DNA of 64,000 nt, taken from contig CAKRSU010000003.1 of NCBI GenBank assembly GCA_934401755.1, positions 1 through 64,000 on the forward strand, read 5' to 3'. A program made the translations under genes and the position numbers. The stretch comes from an uncultured Oxalobacter sp. (GTDB taxonomy: Bacteria; Pseudomonadota; Gammaproteobacteria; Burkholderiales; Burkholderiaceae_D). Each line of letters begins with the position of its first letter. Positions within the stretch are counted from its first letter, which is position 1. Below the pieces are notes generated by a model. It did no database searches. It saw nothing but the letters and a program-made list of their open reading frames with translations, and was not told the origin of the DNA. This document shows positions 1 to 9,532 of this stretch, piece by piece.

Positions 1-99
1 ACGAAGCATTTATCGGCTTATGGGGAGTTGGAAACGACGTCTGGCTCTCCTACTAGAACGACTTATCAGGTGTCGGCAGGTCTACGGTGGAGTTTTTAG
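1..99 (+). CDS. C-terminal end of an autotransporter (partial, cut by window edge)
   Basis: The first 99 bases read in frame 1 as the last 32 residues of an outer-membrane beta-barrel, ending in W-S-F before a TAG stop; a terminal Phe is typical of barrel proteins recognised by the BAM machinery. The DNA matches 53425-53523, the end of the complete autotransporter in this window, at 95 of 99 bases, and the encoded residues are identical. It is therefore a paralogue sharing the same translocator end. The rest lies to the left of the window, so its passenger cannot be judged. It is followed by a hairpin terminator. Confidence 0.85.
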   Translation, partial: TKHLSAYGELETTSGSPTRTTYQVSAGLRWSF

Positions 100-128
100 A
101 ATAGGAAATTCTCTTTTGTCTTAAATAA

Positions 129-165
129 TAAGTGCATTCCTTTATTGGAATGCACTTAATTTATT
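129..165 (+). terminator. Hairpin terminator after the partial autotransporter
   Basis: A perfect 12-bp inverted repeat (129-140 with 147-158, six-base loop) lies 30 nt after the autotransporter stop and is followed by an A/T-rich tract with short T runs. It is a plausible intrinsic terminator for the gene entering from the left, although the T tract is interrupted. Nothing else recognisable lies between 166 and 236. Confidence 0.6.
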
Positions 166-236
166 GAAAATACCCATTAAAAAAGCCGATATTTTTAATT
201 ACGAATTTGTTATCTCTAGAAAAAATTTCTACTGTT

Positions 237-275
237 TTCAGAAAAAATAAAGTCTGCAGCAATGCTGCAGACTTT
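237..275 (-). terminator. Intrinsic terminator of groES-groEL
   Basis: A perfect 12-bp stem (249-260 with 264-275) with a three-base loop is followed on the minus strand by a run of six T. It lies about 30 nt past the groEL stop and is a textbook Rho-independent terminator for the chaperonin operon. Confidence 0.85.
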
Positions 276-306
276 AACATTTAGACGTAAGGTTCTAAAG
301 CGAGAA

Positions 307-1965
<1,659 letters not shown>

Positions 1966-2018
1966 CTAAATCTTTCTTGATATGATGAATCTTAAATCGA
2001 TGAAAATTAAACAGATAA

Positions 2019-2309
2019 TTACTGTTCAATAATAGCCATCACATCAGATTCACGCATGACGAGCAATTCTTCACCATCAACCTTAACTGCTTGGCCTGAA
2101 TATTTGCCAAACAAGACGAAATCGCCTACCTTAACATCCAAAGGCAATACTTTACCATCTTCTAATACTTTGCCATTACCAACAGCTAAGACTTCCCCTT
2201 GATCAGGTTTTTCTGCAGCAGCATCAGGAATAATCAAACCAGATGCAGTCGTTGTTTCCTGTTCAACGCGTTTAATAATAATGCGGTCTTGCAAAGGACG
2301 AAGTTTCAT
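2019..2309 (-). CDS. groES: Co-chaperonin GroES
   Basis: GroES is the 10-kDa heptameric lid of the GroEL folding chamber. The 96-residue length is typical. It begins [14 protein letters not shown], as family members do, and contains the mobile loop around residues 16-32 that contacts GroEL. An AAGGA Shine-Dalgarno lies 6 nt before the ATG. It is first gene of the groES-groEL operon and is controlled by the sigma-32 promoter and CIRCE operator about 110-160 nt upstream. Confidence 0.99.
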   Translation of the reverse strand: MKLRPLQDRIIIKRVEQETTTASGLIIPDAAAEKPDQGEVLAVGNGKVLEDGKVLPLDVKVGDFVLFGKYSGQAVKVDGEELLVMRESDVMAIIEQ

Positions 2310-2415
2310 AACAATTCCTTATAAAAAACTATGCAATTCATTAAATCGACCCATTTTAGTCATACTAGATGAGCCAAAAAACTTATCTCCAATCGGAGCT
2401 CAGGACAGATGCATA

Positions 2416-2442
2416 TCAACACTCTCCCTTAACGAGTGCTAA
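2416..2442 (-). promoter_or_regulatory. CIRCE operator (HrcA binding site)
   Basis: On the minus strand TTAGCACTC is followed by a 9-base spacer and then GAGTGTTGA. The consensus CIRCE is TTAGCACTC-N9-GAGTGCTAA, so the first arm matches 9 of 9 bases and the second 7 of 9. HrcA represses chaperonin genes through this element. It lies immediately downstream of the sigma-32 -10 element, where it would block initiation or early elongation. hrcA itself is not in this window. Confidence 0.9.
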
Positions 2443-2443
2443 G

Positions 2444-2471
2444 TATATGGGCGGGAATAGGGTATTTCAAG
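2444..2471 (-). promoter_or_regulatory. Sigma-32 (RpoH) heat-shock promoter of groES-groEL
   Basis: On the minus strand CTTGAAA (2465-2471) is separated by 13 bases from CCCATATA (2444-2451). This matches the RpoH promoter consensus CTTGAAA-N11-16-CCCCATnT very closely. Together with the adjacent CIRCE it predicts positive control by RpoH and negative control by HrcA. Confidence 0.88.
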
Positions 2472-2606
2472 AGTAGAAAAAATAATTTTATTAAAAAAAT
2501 TTTTCCAAAGAAAATCGCTGCTATCAAACAATATTAGATATCTTATAAATCTAATAATTGCCCTCATAATTTACAAATTGAACAAACCTAACTATTTTAT
2601 TTTTAT

Positions 2607-2640
2607 AAAAAAACAGGCATGCCAAAATATGGAATACCTG
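2607..2640 (-). terminator. Intrinsic terminator of the feo operon
   Basis: On the minus strand an 11-bp stem with one mismatch and one G-T pair is followed by a run of seven T. It lies about 30 nt after the stop of the last feo-linked gene and separates it from the groES promoter. The AT-rich stretch 2472-2606 holds nothing else I can recognise. Confidence 0.75.
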
Positions 2641-2669
2641 CTAGGAAACAAAATTCAAAAATAAGGTAA

Positions 2670-2939
2670 TTACTTCATTGAGTGATGATCATGAGCATTT
2701 CCACAATGACAGGAAGCACTTTTATTATCATGATGATGTTCACTACAACAGCAAGATGCCGTATGGTCTTTTTTGTGATCAGACACATGAGAAGAGCATA
2801 ATGCGCCAGCACCACATCCACAATCACAACTGCTGCTCGTACAGAAAGCAGACTTCCCTTGCCGTACTTTGCGAATAATATTAAAAATAATCAATGCAAC
2901 GATAACAAGTAATGCACCTCCAACAATGATAGTCCCCAT
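2670..2939 (-). CDS. FeoB-associated Cys-rich membrane protein with His/Cys-rich tail
   Basis: This 89-residue protein has one N-terminal membrane helix (about residues 3-22), a basic stretch (RKVRQGKS) and a cytosolic-looking tail that holds all 10 cysteines and all 10 histidines, including CCC, HHH and CHC clusters. The first half resembles the FeoB-associated Cys-rich membrane proteins encoded beside feoB in many bacteria. The tail beyond about residue 50 is longer and richer in His than its neighbour. I infer metal binding near the FeoB channel, as a chaperone or buffer for iron or another transition metal; no enzymatic motif is visible. The ribosome-binding site AAGGAGGTG is almost a perfect match to the 16S tail. 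It is last gene of the operon, 16 nt behind its shorter paralogue. Confidence 0.8.
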   Translation of the reverse strand: MGTIIVGGALLVIVALIIFNIIRKVRQGKSAFCTSSSCDCGCGAGALCSSHVSDHKKDHTASCCCSEHHHDNKSASCHCGNAHDHHSMK

Positions 2940-2955
2940 AATTCACCTCCTTATT

Positions 2956-3165
2956 TTAATGCTTAAAAAAACGGATTTTCTTCTCTTCTCCCGCTAACTT
3001 ATTGTCAGACAAACGATGCGACTGACAAATAGAATGCGCTCCGCAAGCACTACAGCTAACACCATCACAGAAAATTGACTTCCCCTGTTTATGTCTTCTA
3101 ATCAAACTCAATATAACCAGAGCAATCACAATAAGTAATATGCCACTAACAATAATATTTCCCAT
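2956..3165 (-). CDS. FeoB-associated Cys-rich membrane protein
   Basis: This 69-residue protein has one N-terminal membrane helix (about residues 3-22), then RRHKQGKSIFC and a cluster of five cysteines within about 18 residues. Alignment by eye with the next gene shows the shared pattern MGxIIVxGxLL...QGKSxFC...SCxxCGA, so the two are tandem paralogues. Proteins of this kind are linked to feoB and may help FeoB assembly or iron hand-over; the function is unproven. It lies 27 nt behind feoB. Confidence 0.82.
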   Translation of the reverse strand: MGNIIVSGILLIVIALVILSLIRRHKQGKSIFCDGVSCSACGAHSICQSHRLSDNKLAGEEKKIRFFKH

Positions 3166-3192
3166 GATAAGCCTCTAAATAAGGATGTTTTA

Positions 3193-5334
3193 TTATCTTT
3201 GGCTAACAGCTCTTATGGCTTTTTCCATGTACCCTTTGCGAAAAAGCATATAAATACACAAGACAACCAATGCACAAGCAACAAATGTCCAAAAACCAAA
3301 AGTGCCCGTTACAATCCACATACCGATCTGATAAAAACACAGTGCAACACACCATGCAAAAATACATTGGTAAGCAATTGCAAATAAGAACCATTTCCAA
3401 TTATTCATTTCACGGCGAATAGCACCCATCGCTGCAAAACATGGTGCACATAACAGGTTAAATGTCAGCATAGACCAAGCTGCCAACCAAGTATAATTAG
3501 CGGCAAGTTGTGTCCAAATTTCATCACCAGCTTCTTCAACTTCCTCAAACCCGTAAAGAATACCAAAAGTCCCAACCAAGTTTTCCTTCGCAATTAACCC
3601 GGTAAGTGCAGCAACCGTTGCTTTCCAGTCTCCCCAACCCAGTGGAGAAAAAATCCAGCATAATAAGTTACCGAATGCCGCTAGAATACTATCTTCCATA
3701 TCCTCAACAGCACCCCATTCGCCATCTACCCAACCATATGTTGACATAAACCAAACAAGAATCGTAGACAACAAAATGATTGTGCCTGCTTTTTTGATGA
3801 AACTAAAACCGCGTTCCCATGTTGTACGGCTCAATGCCCCAATACGAGGTAAACGATAAGGCGGCAATTCCATCACAAATGGAGCAGGATCTCCCGCAAA
3901 AATCTTCGTTTTTTTCAAGATAATGCCAGAAACAATGACCGAAATAATGCCTGTAAAATAAGCAGCAGGAGCAACCCACCAAGCATCATTGAAAATAGCA
4001 CCTGCAAACATCGCAATAATAGGCAACTTTGCACTACATGGCATGAATGTCGTTGTCATAATCGTCATACGACGATCTGCTTCATTTTCAATGGTACGCG
4101 ATGCCATAACACCAGGAACACCGCAGCCTGTTCCAATCAAAAGAGGAATAAACGATTTACCCGATAAACCGAATTTATGAAAAACACGGTCAAGAATAAA
4201 TGCCACACGTGCCATATACCCGCAAGATTCCACAATTCCCAGCATAATAAATAGAATAAGAATTTGCGGCACAAAACCAAGAACAGCACCAACCCCACCG
4301 ACAATACCATCAAGAATTAAACCAGATAGCCATTCATCAACTTCCATGCCTTCTAGCCAACCCTCAACCAATTCTGGAACCATTTCTCCAAAAAAATCGT
4401 CATTCACCCAGTCTGTCACAAACTGCCCTAACGAATGCATTGCAATATAATAAATGCCTGTAATCACTAGAACAAAGATTGGCAAAGCTAAGAAACGATT
4501 GGTAACGATGCGATCAATCTTATCGGAAACACTAACCGTTTTGGGAGCCGCCTTCAGAGCGGATGCAACTAAAGAAGCAACCCAACCATAGCGTTCCATT
4601 GACATAATACTTTCGCTATCGTTATCTAGCTCTTGCTCACAAGCCACAATATCTTTTTCGATATGTTCAACTTGTTCTGACGTCAACCCTAATTTATCCG
4701 CAATTCTACGATCACGTTCAAACAAACGAATGGCATACCAATGCTGAACATTTTCAGGGCGATCATGAAGAACCGCTTCTTCGATATGAGCCAAACAATG
4801 TTCTAACGCCCCACTGTAATGATGGCGTGCGACTTGAGGACGATTTTCTGCAGCTTTTAAGACCTTAGCAATCGCTTCATTAATACCTGTTTCTTCTAAT
4901 GCAGAAATAGCAACAACAGGACAACCAAGATTCTGAGAAAGCGTCTTTGTATCAAGTATATCCCCGCGCTGCTGCATCAAATCCACCATATTAACAGCAA
5001 CAACAACAGGCAATCCCAATTCAATTAATTGAGTTGTTAAATACAAATTACGTTCTAGATTGGTCCCATCAACGATATTTAAAATAACATCTGGTCGCTC
5101 ATCAATTAAATAGGTTCTAGCAACAATTTCTTCTGGAGAATAAGGCGACAAAGAATAAATACCAGGAAGGTCGGTGACAATAACACCAGAATGCCCTTTA
5201 AGATGACCTTCTTTCTTTTCAACAGTAACTCCAGGCCAGTTACCGACAGACTGACGTAAACCAGTCAACGCATTAAATAGTGTTGTCTTACCGCTATTTG
5301 GGTTGCCGGCAAGTGCGATACGTATTCCACTCAT
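3193..5334 (-). CDS. feoB: Ferrous iron transport protein B
   Basis: FeoB is an inner-membrane protein that takes up Fe(II), with an N-terminal GTPase domain. The P-loop GNPNSGKTTLF (residues 9-19), the G2 region GVTVEKKEG, G3 DLPG and the NMVD guanine-specificity motif are all visible. The second half contains the membrane domains with two Gate regions. The length of about 713 residues is normal for small-type FeoB. The longer frame starts at a TTG at 5343; I prefer the ATG at 5334 because it begins directly before the GTPase domain. It lies 29 nt behind feoA in a Fur-box operon. Confidence 0.97.
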   Translation of the reverse strand: MSGIRIALAGNPNSGKTTLFNALTGLRQSVGNWPGVTVEKKEGHLKGHSGVIVTDLPGIYSLSPYSPEEIVARTYLIDERPDVILNIVDGTNLERNLYLTTQLIELGLPVVVAVNMVDLMQQRGDILDTKTLSQNLGCPVVAISALEETGINEAIAKVLKAAENRPQVARHHYSGALEHCLAHIEEAVLHDRPENVQHWYAIRLFERDRRIADKLGLTSEQVEHIEKDIVACEQELDNDSESIMSMERYGWVASLVASALKAAPKTVSVSDKIDRIVTNRFLALPIFVLVITGIYYIAMHSLGQFVTDWVNDDFFGEMVPELVEGWLEGMEVDEWLSGLILDGIVGGVGAVLGFVPQILILFIMLGIVESCGYMARVAFILDRVFHKFGLSGKSFIPLLIGTGCGVPGVMASRTIENEADRRMTIMTTTFMPCSAKLPIIAMFAGAIFNDAWWVAPAAYFTGIISVIVSGIILKKTKIFAGDPAPFVMELPPYRLPRIGALSRTTWERGFSFIKKAGTIILLSTILVWFMSTYGWVDGEWGAVEDMEDSILAAFGNLLCWIFSPLGWGDWKATVAALTGLIAKENLVGTFGILYGFEEVEEAGDEIWTQLAANYTWLAAWSMLTFNLLCAPCFAAMGAIRREMNNWKWFLFAIAYQCIFAWCVALCFYQIGMWIVTGTFGFWTFVACALVVLCIYMLFRKGYMEKAIRAVSQR

Positions 5335-5363
5335 GGTTTTCAAATAAAATTATATTGTTTCGT

Positions 5364-5588
5364 TTATTCTTCAATTTCAATCAGCTCAGCATCTGCTTGT
5401 CTGAATGAAAGTTGGTAATTTTTAACACTGACTTCAATAGGATCTCCCAATGGCGCTACTTTAACGACGTTAATAATAGCGCCCTTAATAATGCCCATAT
5501 CCATCATTCGGCGACGGGTTGCTCCTTCGCCATGCACTCTCTTTACAACAGCAGATTGACCAACTGCAATATCTTTTAGGGTTTTCAT
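5364..5588 (-). CDS. feoA: FeoA family protein (second copy)
   Basis: This 74-residue protein has an SH3-like FeoA fold, with the typical VVKRVHGEGATRRRMMDMGI segment of exactly family type. FeoA is a small cytosolic partner thought to regulate FeoB. Of the two FeoA-like genes here, this one is the closer match to standalone FeoA. It starts two bases after the first copy ends, so translation is probably coupled. Confidence 0.93.
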   Translation of the reverse strand: MKTLKDIAVGQSAVVKRVHGEGATRRRMMDMGIIKGAIINVVKVAPLGDPIEVSVKNYQLSFRQADAELIEIEE

Positions 5589-5590
5589 CT

Positions 5591-5818
5591 TTAGTTTAAT
5601 TCCTTAGATACCATAATGTGCCCAGTCACGTCTCTACCTAACGCCACACGTGAATCTTTGACTTTAACGACCAGACTACCATTCATATCATTTACAACCG
5701 TAATGGCTGAGCCAACAGAAAACCCCAAATTTTCAAGAAAACGTTTGGTTTCTTCTTTCCCAGTAATACGTTCAATCTTTAAAGGGCTTCCCTTCTCAGC
5801 GAGTAACAGGGGTAGCAT
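5591..5818 (-). CDS. FeoA family protein (first copy)
   Basis: This 75-residue protein shows the FeoA domain pattern (IERITGKEETKRFLENLGF, then SLVVKVKDSRVALGRDV). It differs clearly from the second copy, so the pair is not a recent duplication. Two different FeoA proteins with one FeoB occur in some bacteria; the division of labour is unknown. A strong AAAGGAGAA ribosome-binding site precedes the ATG. It is first gene of the operon, about 50 nt downstream of a Fur box. Confidence 0.9.
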   Translation of the reverse strand: MLPLLLAEKGSPLKIERITGKEETKRFLENLGFSVGSAITVVNDMNGSLVVKVKDSRVALGRDVTGHIMVSKELN

Positions 5819-5868
5819 ACATTCTCCTTTACAGACAAAAGGAATGAAAAGACAGGAATCTTAACACT

Positions 5869-5887
5869 AATGATTATGATTCTCAAT
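5869..5887 (-). promoter_or_regulatory. Fur box of the feo operon
   Basis: AATGATTATGATTCTCAAT contains TGATTATGATTCTCA (5871-5885), which matches 13 of 15 bases of the Fur half-site pattern TGATAATGATTATCA. It lies about 50 nt upstream of the first feo start codon, the usual place for iron-dependent repression by Fur. Confidence 0.82.
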
Positions 5888-5963
5888 GCGTAATTGTTAA
5901 ATATGAAAATATGTATGATTTTTTTGAAAACACATTTTATGAGTAATCGATTTTTCTTTTATT

Positions 5964-5982
5964 GATCATGAGGTTAATGATC
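5964..5982. promoter_or_regulatory. Inverted repeat between feo and uvrD
   Basis: GATCAT and ATGATC face each other across seven bases in the 328-nt divergent region 5819-6146. The arms could bind a dimeric regulator, but the sequence does not match FNR (TTGAT-N4-ATCAA) or another site I know. It may be chance in AT-rich DNA. Apart from this and the Fur box the region shows no gene. Confidence 0.25.
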
Positions 5983-6146
5983 TTTCTCAATGTCCCAAAA
6001 TATGATATTTACAAACCTAAAAATCCAATTTCAAATAAGAATAGCAGCAAATCGCATACGATCATGATCCTAATCCATCCTTTTAAATTTCATTCTCTAC
6101 AGATAAAAATCAGGCAGGGCCTCTTTAATTATTAGATAATGTCAAT

Positions 6147-8450
6147 ATGGATGCATTATTGAACAATTTAAATACAGAACAACTTGCTGCGGTAACACTA
6201 CCTGCACAATCCGCACTCATTTTAGCTGGAGCTGGCTCTGGTAAAACACGTGTTTTAACAACTCGCATTGCATGGCTATTACAAACGGGACAAGTATCAA
6301 CTAATGGCATATTAGCAGTCACTTTCACCAATAAAGCAGCCAAAGAAATGACTGCACGCTTAGATACGATGATTCCTATTGATCTCCGTGGTCTATGGAT
6401 TGGCACATTTCATGGCTTATGTAACCGTCTATTGCGGTTACATTGGCGAGACGCGGCATTACCCCAAGCATTCAATATTTTAGATACCCAAGATCAACTA
6501 TCTGTCGTTAAACGTCTTTTGAAAACAGCAGAAGTGGATGATGATCGATATCCCCCTAAATCCTTAGTCCATTTCATCAATCACGCGAAAGAACAGGGAT
6601 TGCGTGCTGAAAATATTCATGCCCATGACGATTACGAACAAAAAATGACAATGCTTTATCAGTTGTATGAAAATCAATGTCAGCAAGAAGGCGTTGTCGA
6701 TTTTGCAGAACTTTTACTTCGCAGCTGTGAATTACTAGAACGCAATCAGCCCTTGCGAGAACATTATCAAAATCGTTTTCAGCATATCCTAATTGATGAA
6801 TTCCAAGACACTAATGATCTCCAATATCGTTGGTTAAAACTACTCACTGGTTCAACGACTGCCGTTTTTGCTGTCGGAGATGATGATCAAAGCATTTATG
6901 CCTTTCGTGGGGCAAATGTTGAAAACATGCAATCATTTCAACATGAGTTCAACGTCAAAACTCTTATTCGCCTCGAACAAAACTATCGCTCACAGGGCAA
7001 TATTTTGGCCGTTGCAAATGCGCTTATTTCAAATAATGAACGGCGCCTTGGAAAAACCTTACGAACGGATACTGGCGATGGAGAACCTGTTCGGGTACTC
7101 GAACTTCCCTCTGATATGAAAGAAGCAGAATGGGTACAAGATGAAATTCGTCATTTGATACAAGAAGGAATGCCTCGTCGTGAAATCGCTGTTCTCTATC
7201 GCTCAAATGCCCAGTCCCGTGTAATAGAACATGGATTTTTCAGTGCAGGAATCCCTTACCGAGTCTATGGGGGACTGCGCTTTTTTGAACGAGCAGAAAT
7301 TAAACATGCGATCGCTTATCTCCAACTTATTGGTAATCCCAACAATAATGCAGCATTCATGCGAGTCGTCAACTTCCCAACTCGAGGCATCGGCATTAGA
7401 ACACTAGAACAATTACAAAATCTAGCACAAACAAATCATTGCTCTATGTATGAAGCGATTCCATTCATGACAGGTCGAGCAAAAACACTTCTATCGGCGT
7501 TTTCTCGTATTATTGAAACAGGGCGAGCCGAAGTAATACATATGAACTTGCCCGATCTTATTGCAACGATTATTCAAAAAAGTGGTCTAGAACAACATTA
7601 TCAAAAAGAAAAAGAAGGGGCAGACCGACTTGAAAACCTCGGACAATTGGTCTCCGCTGCTTCATTATTTCTATCTGAAGAAGGTTTTGAACAAAACCAA
7701 CCTGCGCTAACGGCTGTTGCAATGCCTCAAAATAGTAGCAATGCCGATTTACTATCCCCCCCAGAAGATATTTTGAATGCTGATGCAGACTTACCCTTAA
7801 ATATGTCACCGCTATCTGCTTTTTTAACGCATGCCTCTCTTGAAGCGGGTGATATGCAAGCAGATGAACATGAAGATGCCGTACAACTAATGACCGTACA
7901 TGCTGCAAAAGGTCTCGAATTTGAAGCAGTATTTATCACAGGGCTAGAAGAAGGTTTATTCCCTCACGAAAATAGTACTAGTGACTTGAATGGACTTGAA
8001 GAAGAACGACGATTAATGTACGTCGCATTAACTCGTGCCAAAAAACGGCTCTACCTAAGTAGTGCTCAAACTCGAATGTTACATGGTCATATGCGTTACA
8101 ACATTCCCTCTTGTTTTATTGATGAACTCCCAGAAGCCAACATCAAACGATTGTCTCCCAAAAATAAAATCAATATTGATGTCGCTGAATGGGGCAGTCA
8201 TTCTTTTTCTAATTCATATGATCACCACTCAACCGGCTATTTCAAAGGAAATAGCAACACTTCAATAGGATATTCCTCTTCAAACTTATCAAAAGCTGGC
8301 CAATGGCACTTAGGAGAAACTGTCTACCATGCAAAATTTGGAGAAGGCGTCATTATTAGTTTCGATAGTCCTCAACGCGCAAAAATTAATTTCAGTAATG
8401 TTGGAATGAAACTACTTGATTTGACAATTGCAAAATTAGAGCATCGATAA
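6147..8450 (+). CDS. uvrD: DNA helicase II (UvrD/PcrA, superfamily 1A)
   Basis: This ATP-dependent 3'-5' helicase acts in nucleotide-excision and mismatch repair. All SF1A motifs are visible: Q motif LNTEQLAAV (residues 8-16), Walker A GAGSGKT (28-34), motif II DEFQDTN, motif III GDDDQSIYAFRGA, motif IV QNYRSQGNIL, motif V TVHAAKGLEFE and motif VI VALTRAKKRL. The C-terminal 50 residues (LGETVYHAKFGEGVI) form the small Tudor-like domain of UvrD/PcrA that binds RNA polymerase. The 767-residue length is slightly longer than E. coli UvrD (720). It is monocistronic and convergent with hldA across a shared terminator. Confidence 0.95.
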   Translation: MDALLNNLNTEQLAAVTLPAQSALILAGAGSGKTRVLTTRIAWLLQTGQVSTNGILAVTFTNKAAKEMTARLDTMIPIDLRGLWIGTFHGLCNRLLRLHWRDAALPQAFNILDTQDQLSVVKRLLKTAEVDDDRYPPKSLVHFINHAKEQGLRAENIHAHDDYEQKMTMLYQLYENQCQQEGVVDFAELLLRSCELLERNQPLREHYQNRFQHILIDEFQDTNDLQYRWLKLLTGSTTAVFAVGDDDQSIYAFRGANVENMQSFQHEFNVKTLIRLEQNYRSQGNILAVANALISNNERRLGKTLRTDTGDGEPVRVLELPSDMKEAEWVQDEIRHLIQEGMPRREIAVLYRSNAQSRVIEHGFFSAGIPYRVYGGLRFFERAEIKHAIAYLQLIGNPNNNAAFMRVVNFPTRGIGIRTLEQLQNLAQTNHCSMYEAIPFMTGRAKTLLSAFSRIIETGRAEVIHMNLPDLIATIIQKSGLEQHYQKEKEGADRLENLGQLVSAASLFLSEEGFEQNQPALTAVAMPQNSSNADLLSPPEDILNADADLPLNMSPLSAFLTHASLEAGDMQADEHEDAVQLMTVHAAKGLEFEAVFITGLEEGLFPHENSTSDLNGLEEERRLMYVALTRAKKRLYLSSAQTRMLHGHMRYNIPSCFIDELPEANIKRLSPKNKINIDVAEWGSHSFSNSYDHHSTGYFKGNSNTSIGYSSSNLSKAGQWHLGETVYHAKFGEGVIISFDSPQRAKINFSNVGMKLLDLTIAKLEHR

Positions 8451-8453
8451 AAA

Positions 8454-8490
8454 AATAATCTCTATTAGTAAAAACCTAATGGAGATTATT
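8454..8490. terminator. Bidirectional terminator between uvrD and hldA
   Basis: A 15-bp stem with one mismatch (left arm 8454-8468, right arm 8476-8490) starts 4 bases after the uvrD stop. On the minus strand it is followed by a run of seven T, so it strongly ends the lapB-hldA transcript. On the plus strand its T tract is short. The remaining bases to 8570 hold no gene. Confidence 0.8.
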
Positions 8491-8570
8491 TAAACTTTGA
8501 TCCAATTAAAAATTCAGCAGAATTTAATCATATTAAAAACTAAGCGAGTATATTTAAAATTCGCCACTTA

Positions 8571-9494
8571 CTATGAAAATAATTCGTCTGAAGTCACTGT
8601 CGCTGTTCCTAATTTACCAACAACAATACCCGCAGCTCTATTTGCAATATCAATAGCCTCAGCAACAGGCTTACCATATCCCAACATCGTTGCTAATGTT
8701 GCAATAACGGTATCTCCTGCCCCAGATACATCGAAAACCTCTCGAGCAACAGTCGGAATATGAAGTGTATCTTTTTCTCCAAACAAGGTCATCCCTTCCT
8801 CAGAACGAGTTAATAATAACCAATCTATATTGAGATGATGACGTAAATTACGAGCTTTTTCTCTAAGATCCTCTTCATTTTTCCAATAACCAACAATTTG
8901 CCGTAATTCCGCTTTATTAGGAGTTAAAAATGAAGCCCCTTGATATTTGCTAAAATCATCTCCTTTAGGATCTACCAATGTAATTTTACCGGCCGATTTA
9001 GCCACAGCAATCATTTCAGCAACATTATTTAAAGTGCCCTTGCCATAATCTGAGAAAATAACAATATCATACGATGGCAATAATGCTTGATATTGACACA
9101 TTGCGTTATCGAGTACTTCTTTTGGAGGCGCTTTTTCAAAATCCAGTCTCAGCAATTGTTGTTGACGTCCAACGATACGAAGCTTCACAATCGTCGAGAT
9201 TGTTTCAACTTTATGTAAATGCGGCACTATATTGGCTTCACTTAACAAATTCTCAACAATCTGCCCTGCTTCATCATGACCAACAATTCCCATTAACCCA
9301 CATTTTGCCCCTAAGGCAGCAACATTACGCGCAACATTTGCCGCTCCGCCTAAACGCTCCTCACTATGATTAATTAAAACAACTGGCACAGGCGCTTCAG
9401 GAGAAATTCGATTCACATCACCGAACCAATAACGATCAAGCATCACATCGCCGACAATTAAAATATGGGGAATAATAGTAGGACTATTGTTCAT
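8571..9494 (-). CDS. hldA: D-glycero-beta-D-manno-heptose-7-phosphate kinase
   Basis: This PfkB/ribokinase-family enzyme phosphorylates D-glycero-D-manno-heptose 7-phosphate at position 1, a step to ADP-heptose for the LPS core. The first signature GGAANVARNVAALG (about residues 50-63) and the second VFDVSGAGDTVIATLA (about 258-273) with catalytic Asp are present. At 307 residues it contains only the kinase domain, not the fused adenylyltransferase of HldE, so a separate hldC/rfaE2 is expected elsewhere. It lies 38 nt behind lapB, and gmhA and waaC of the same pathway are in this window. Confidence 0.94.
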   Translation of the reverse strand: MNNSPTIIPHILIVGDVMLDRYWFGDVNRISPEAPVPVVLINHSEERLGGAANVARNVAALGAKCGLMGIVGHDEAGQIVENLLSEANIVPHLHKVETISTIVKLRIVGRQQQLLRLDFEKAPPKEVLDNAMCQYQALLPSYDIVIFSDYGKGTLNNVAEMIAVAKSAGKITLVDPKGDDFSKYQGASFLTPNKAELRQIVGYWKNEEDLREKARNLRHHLNIDWLLLTRSEEGMTLFGEKDTLHIPTVAREVFDVSGAGDTVIATLATMLGYGKPVAEAIDIANRAAGIVVGKLGTATVTSDELFS

Positions 9495-9532
9495 AATATG
9501 ATTTAGCTGTTGAATTGATTTTTGTTTTTCAA

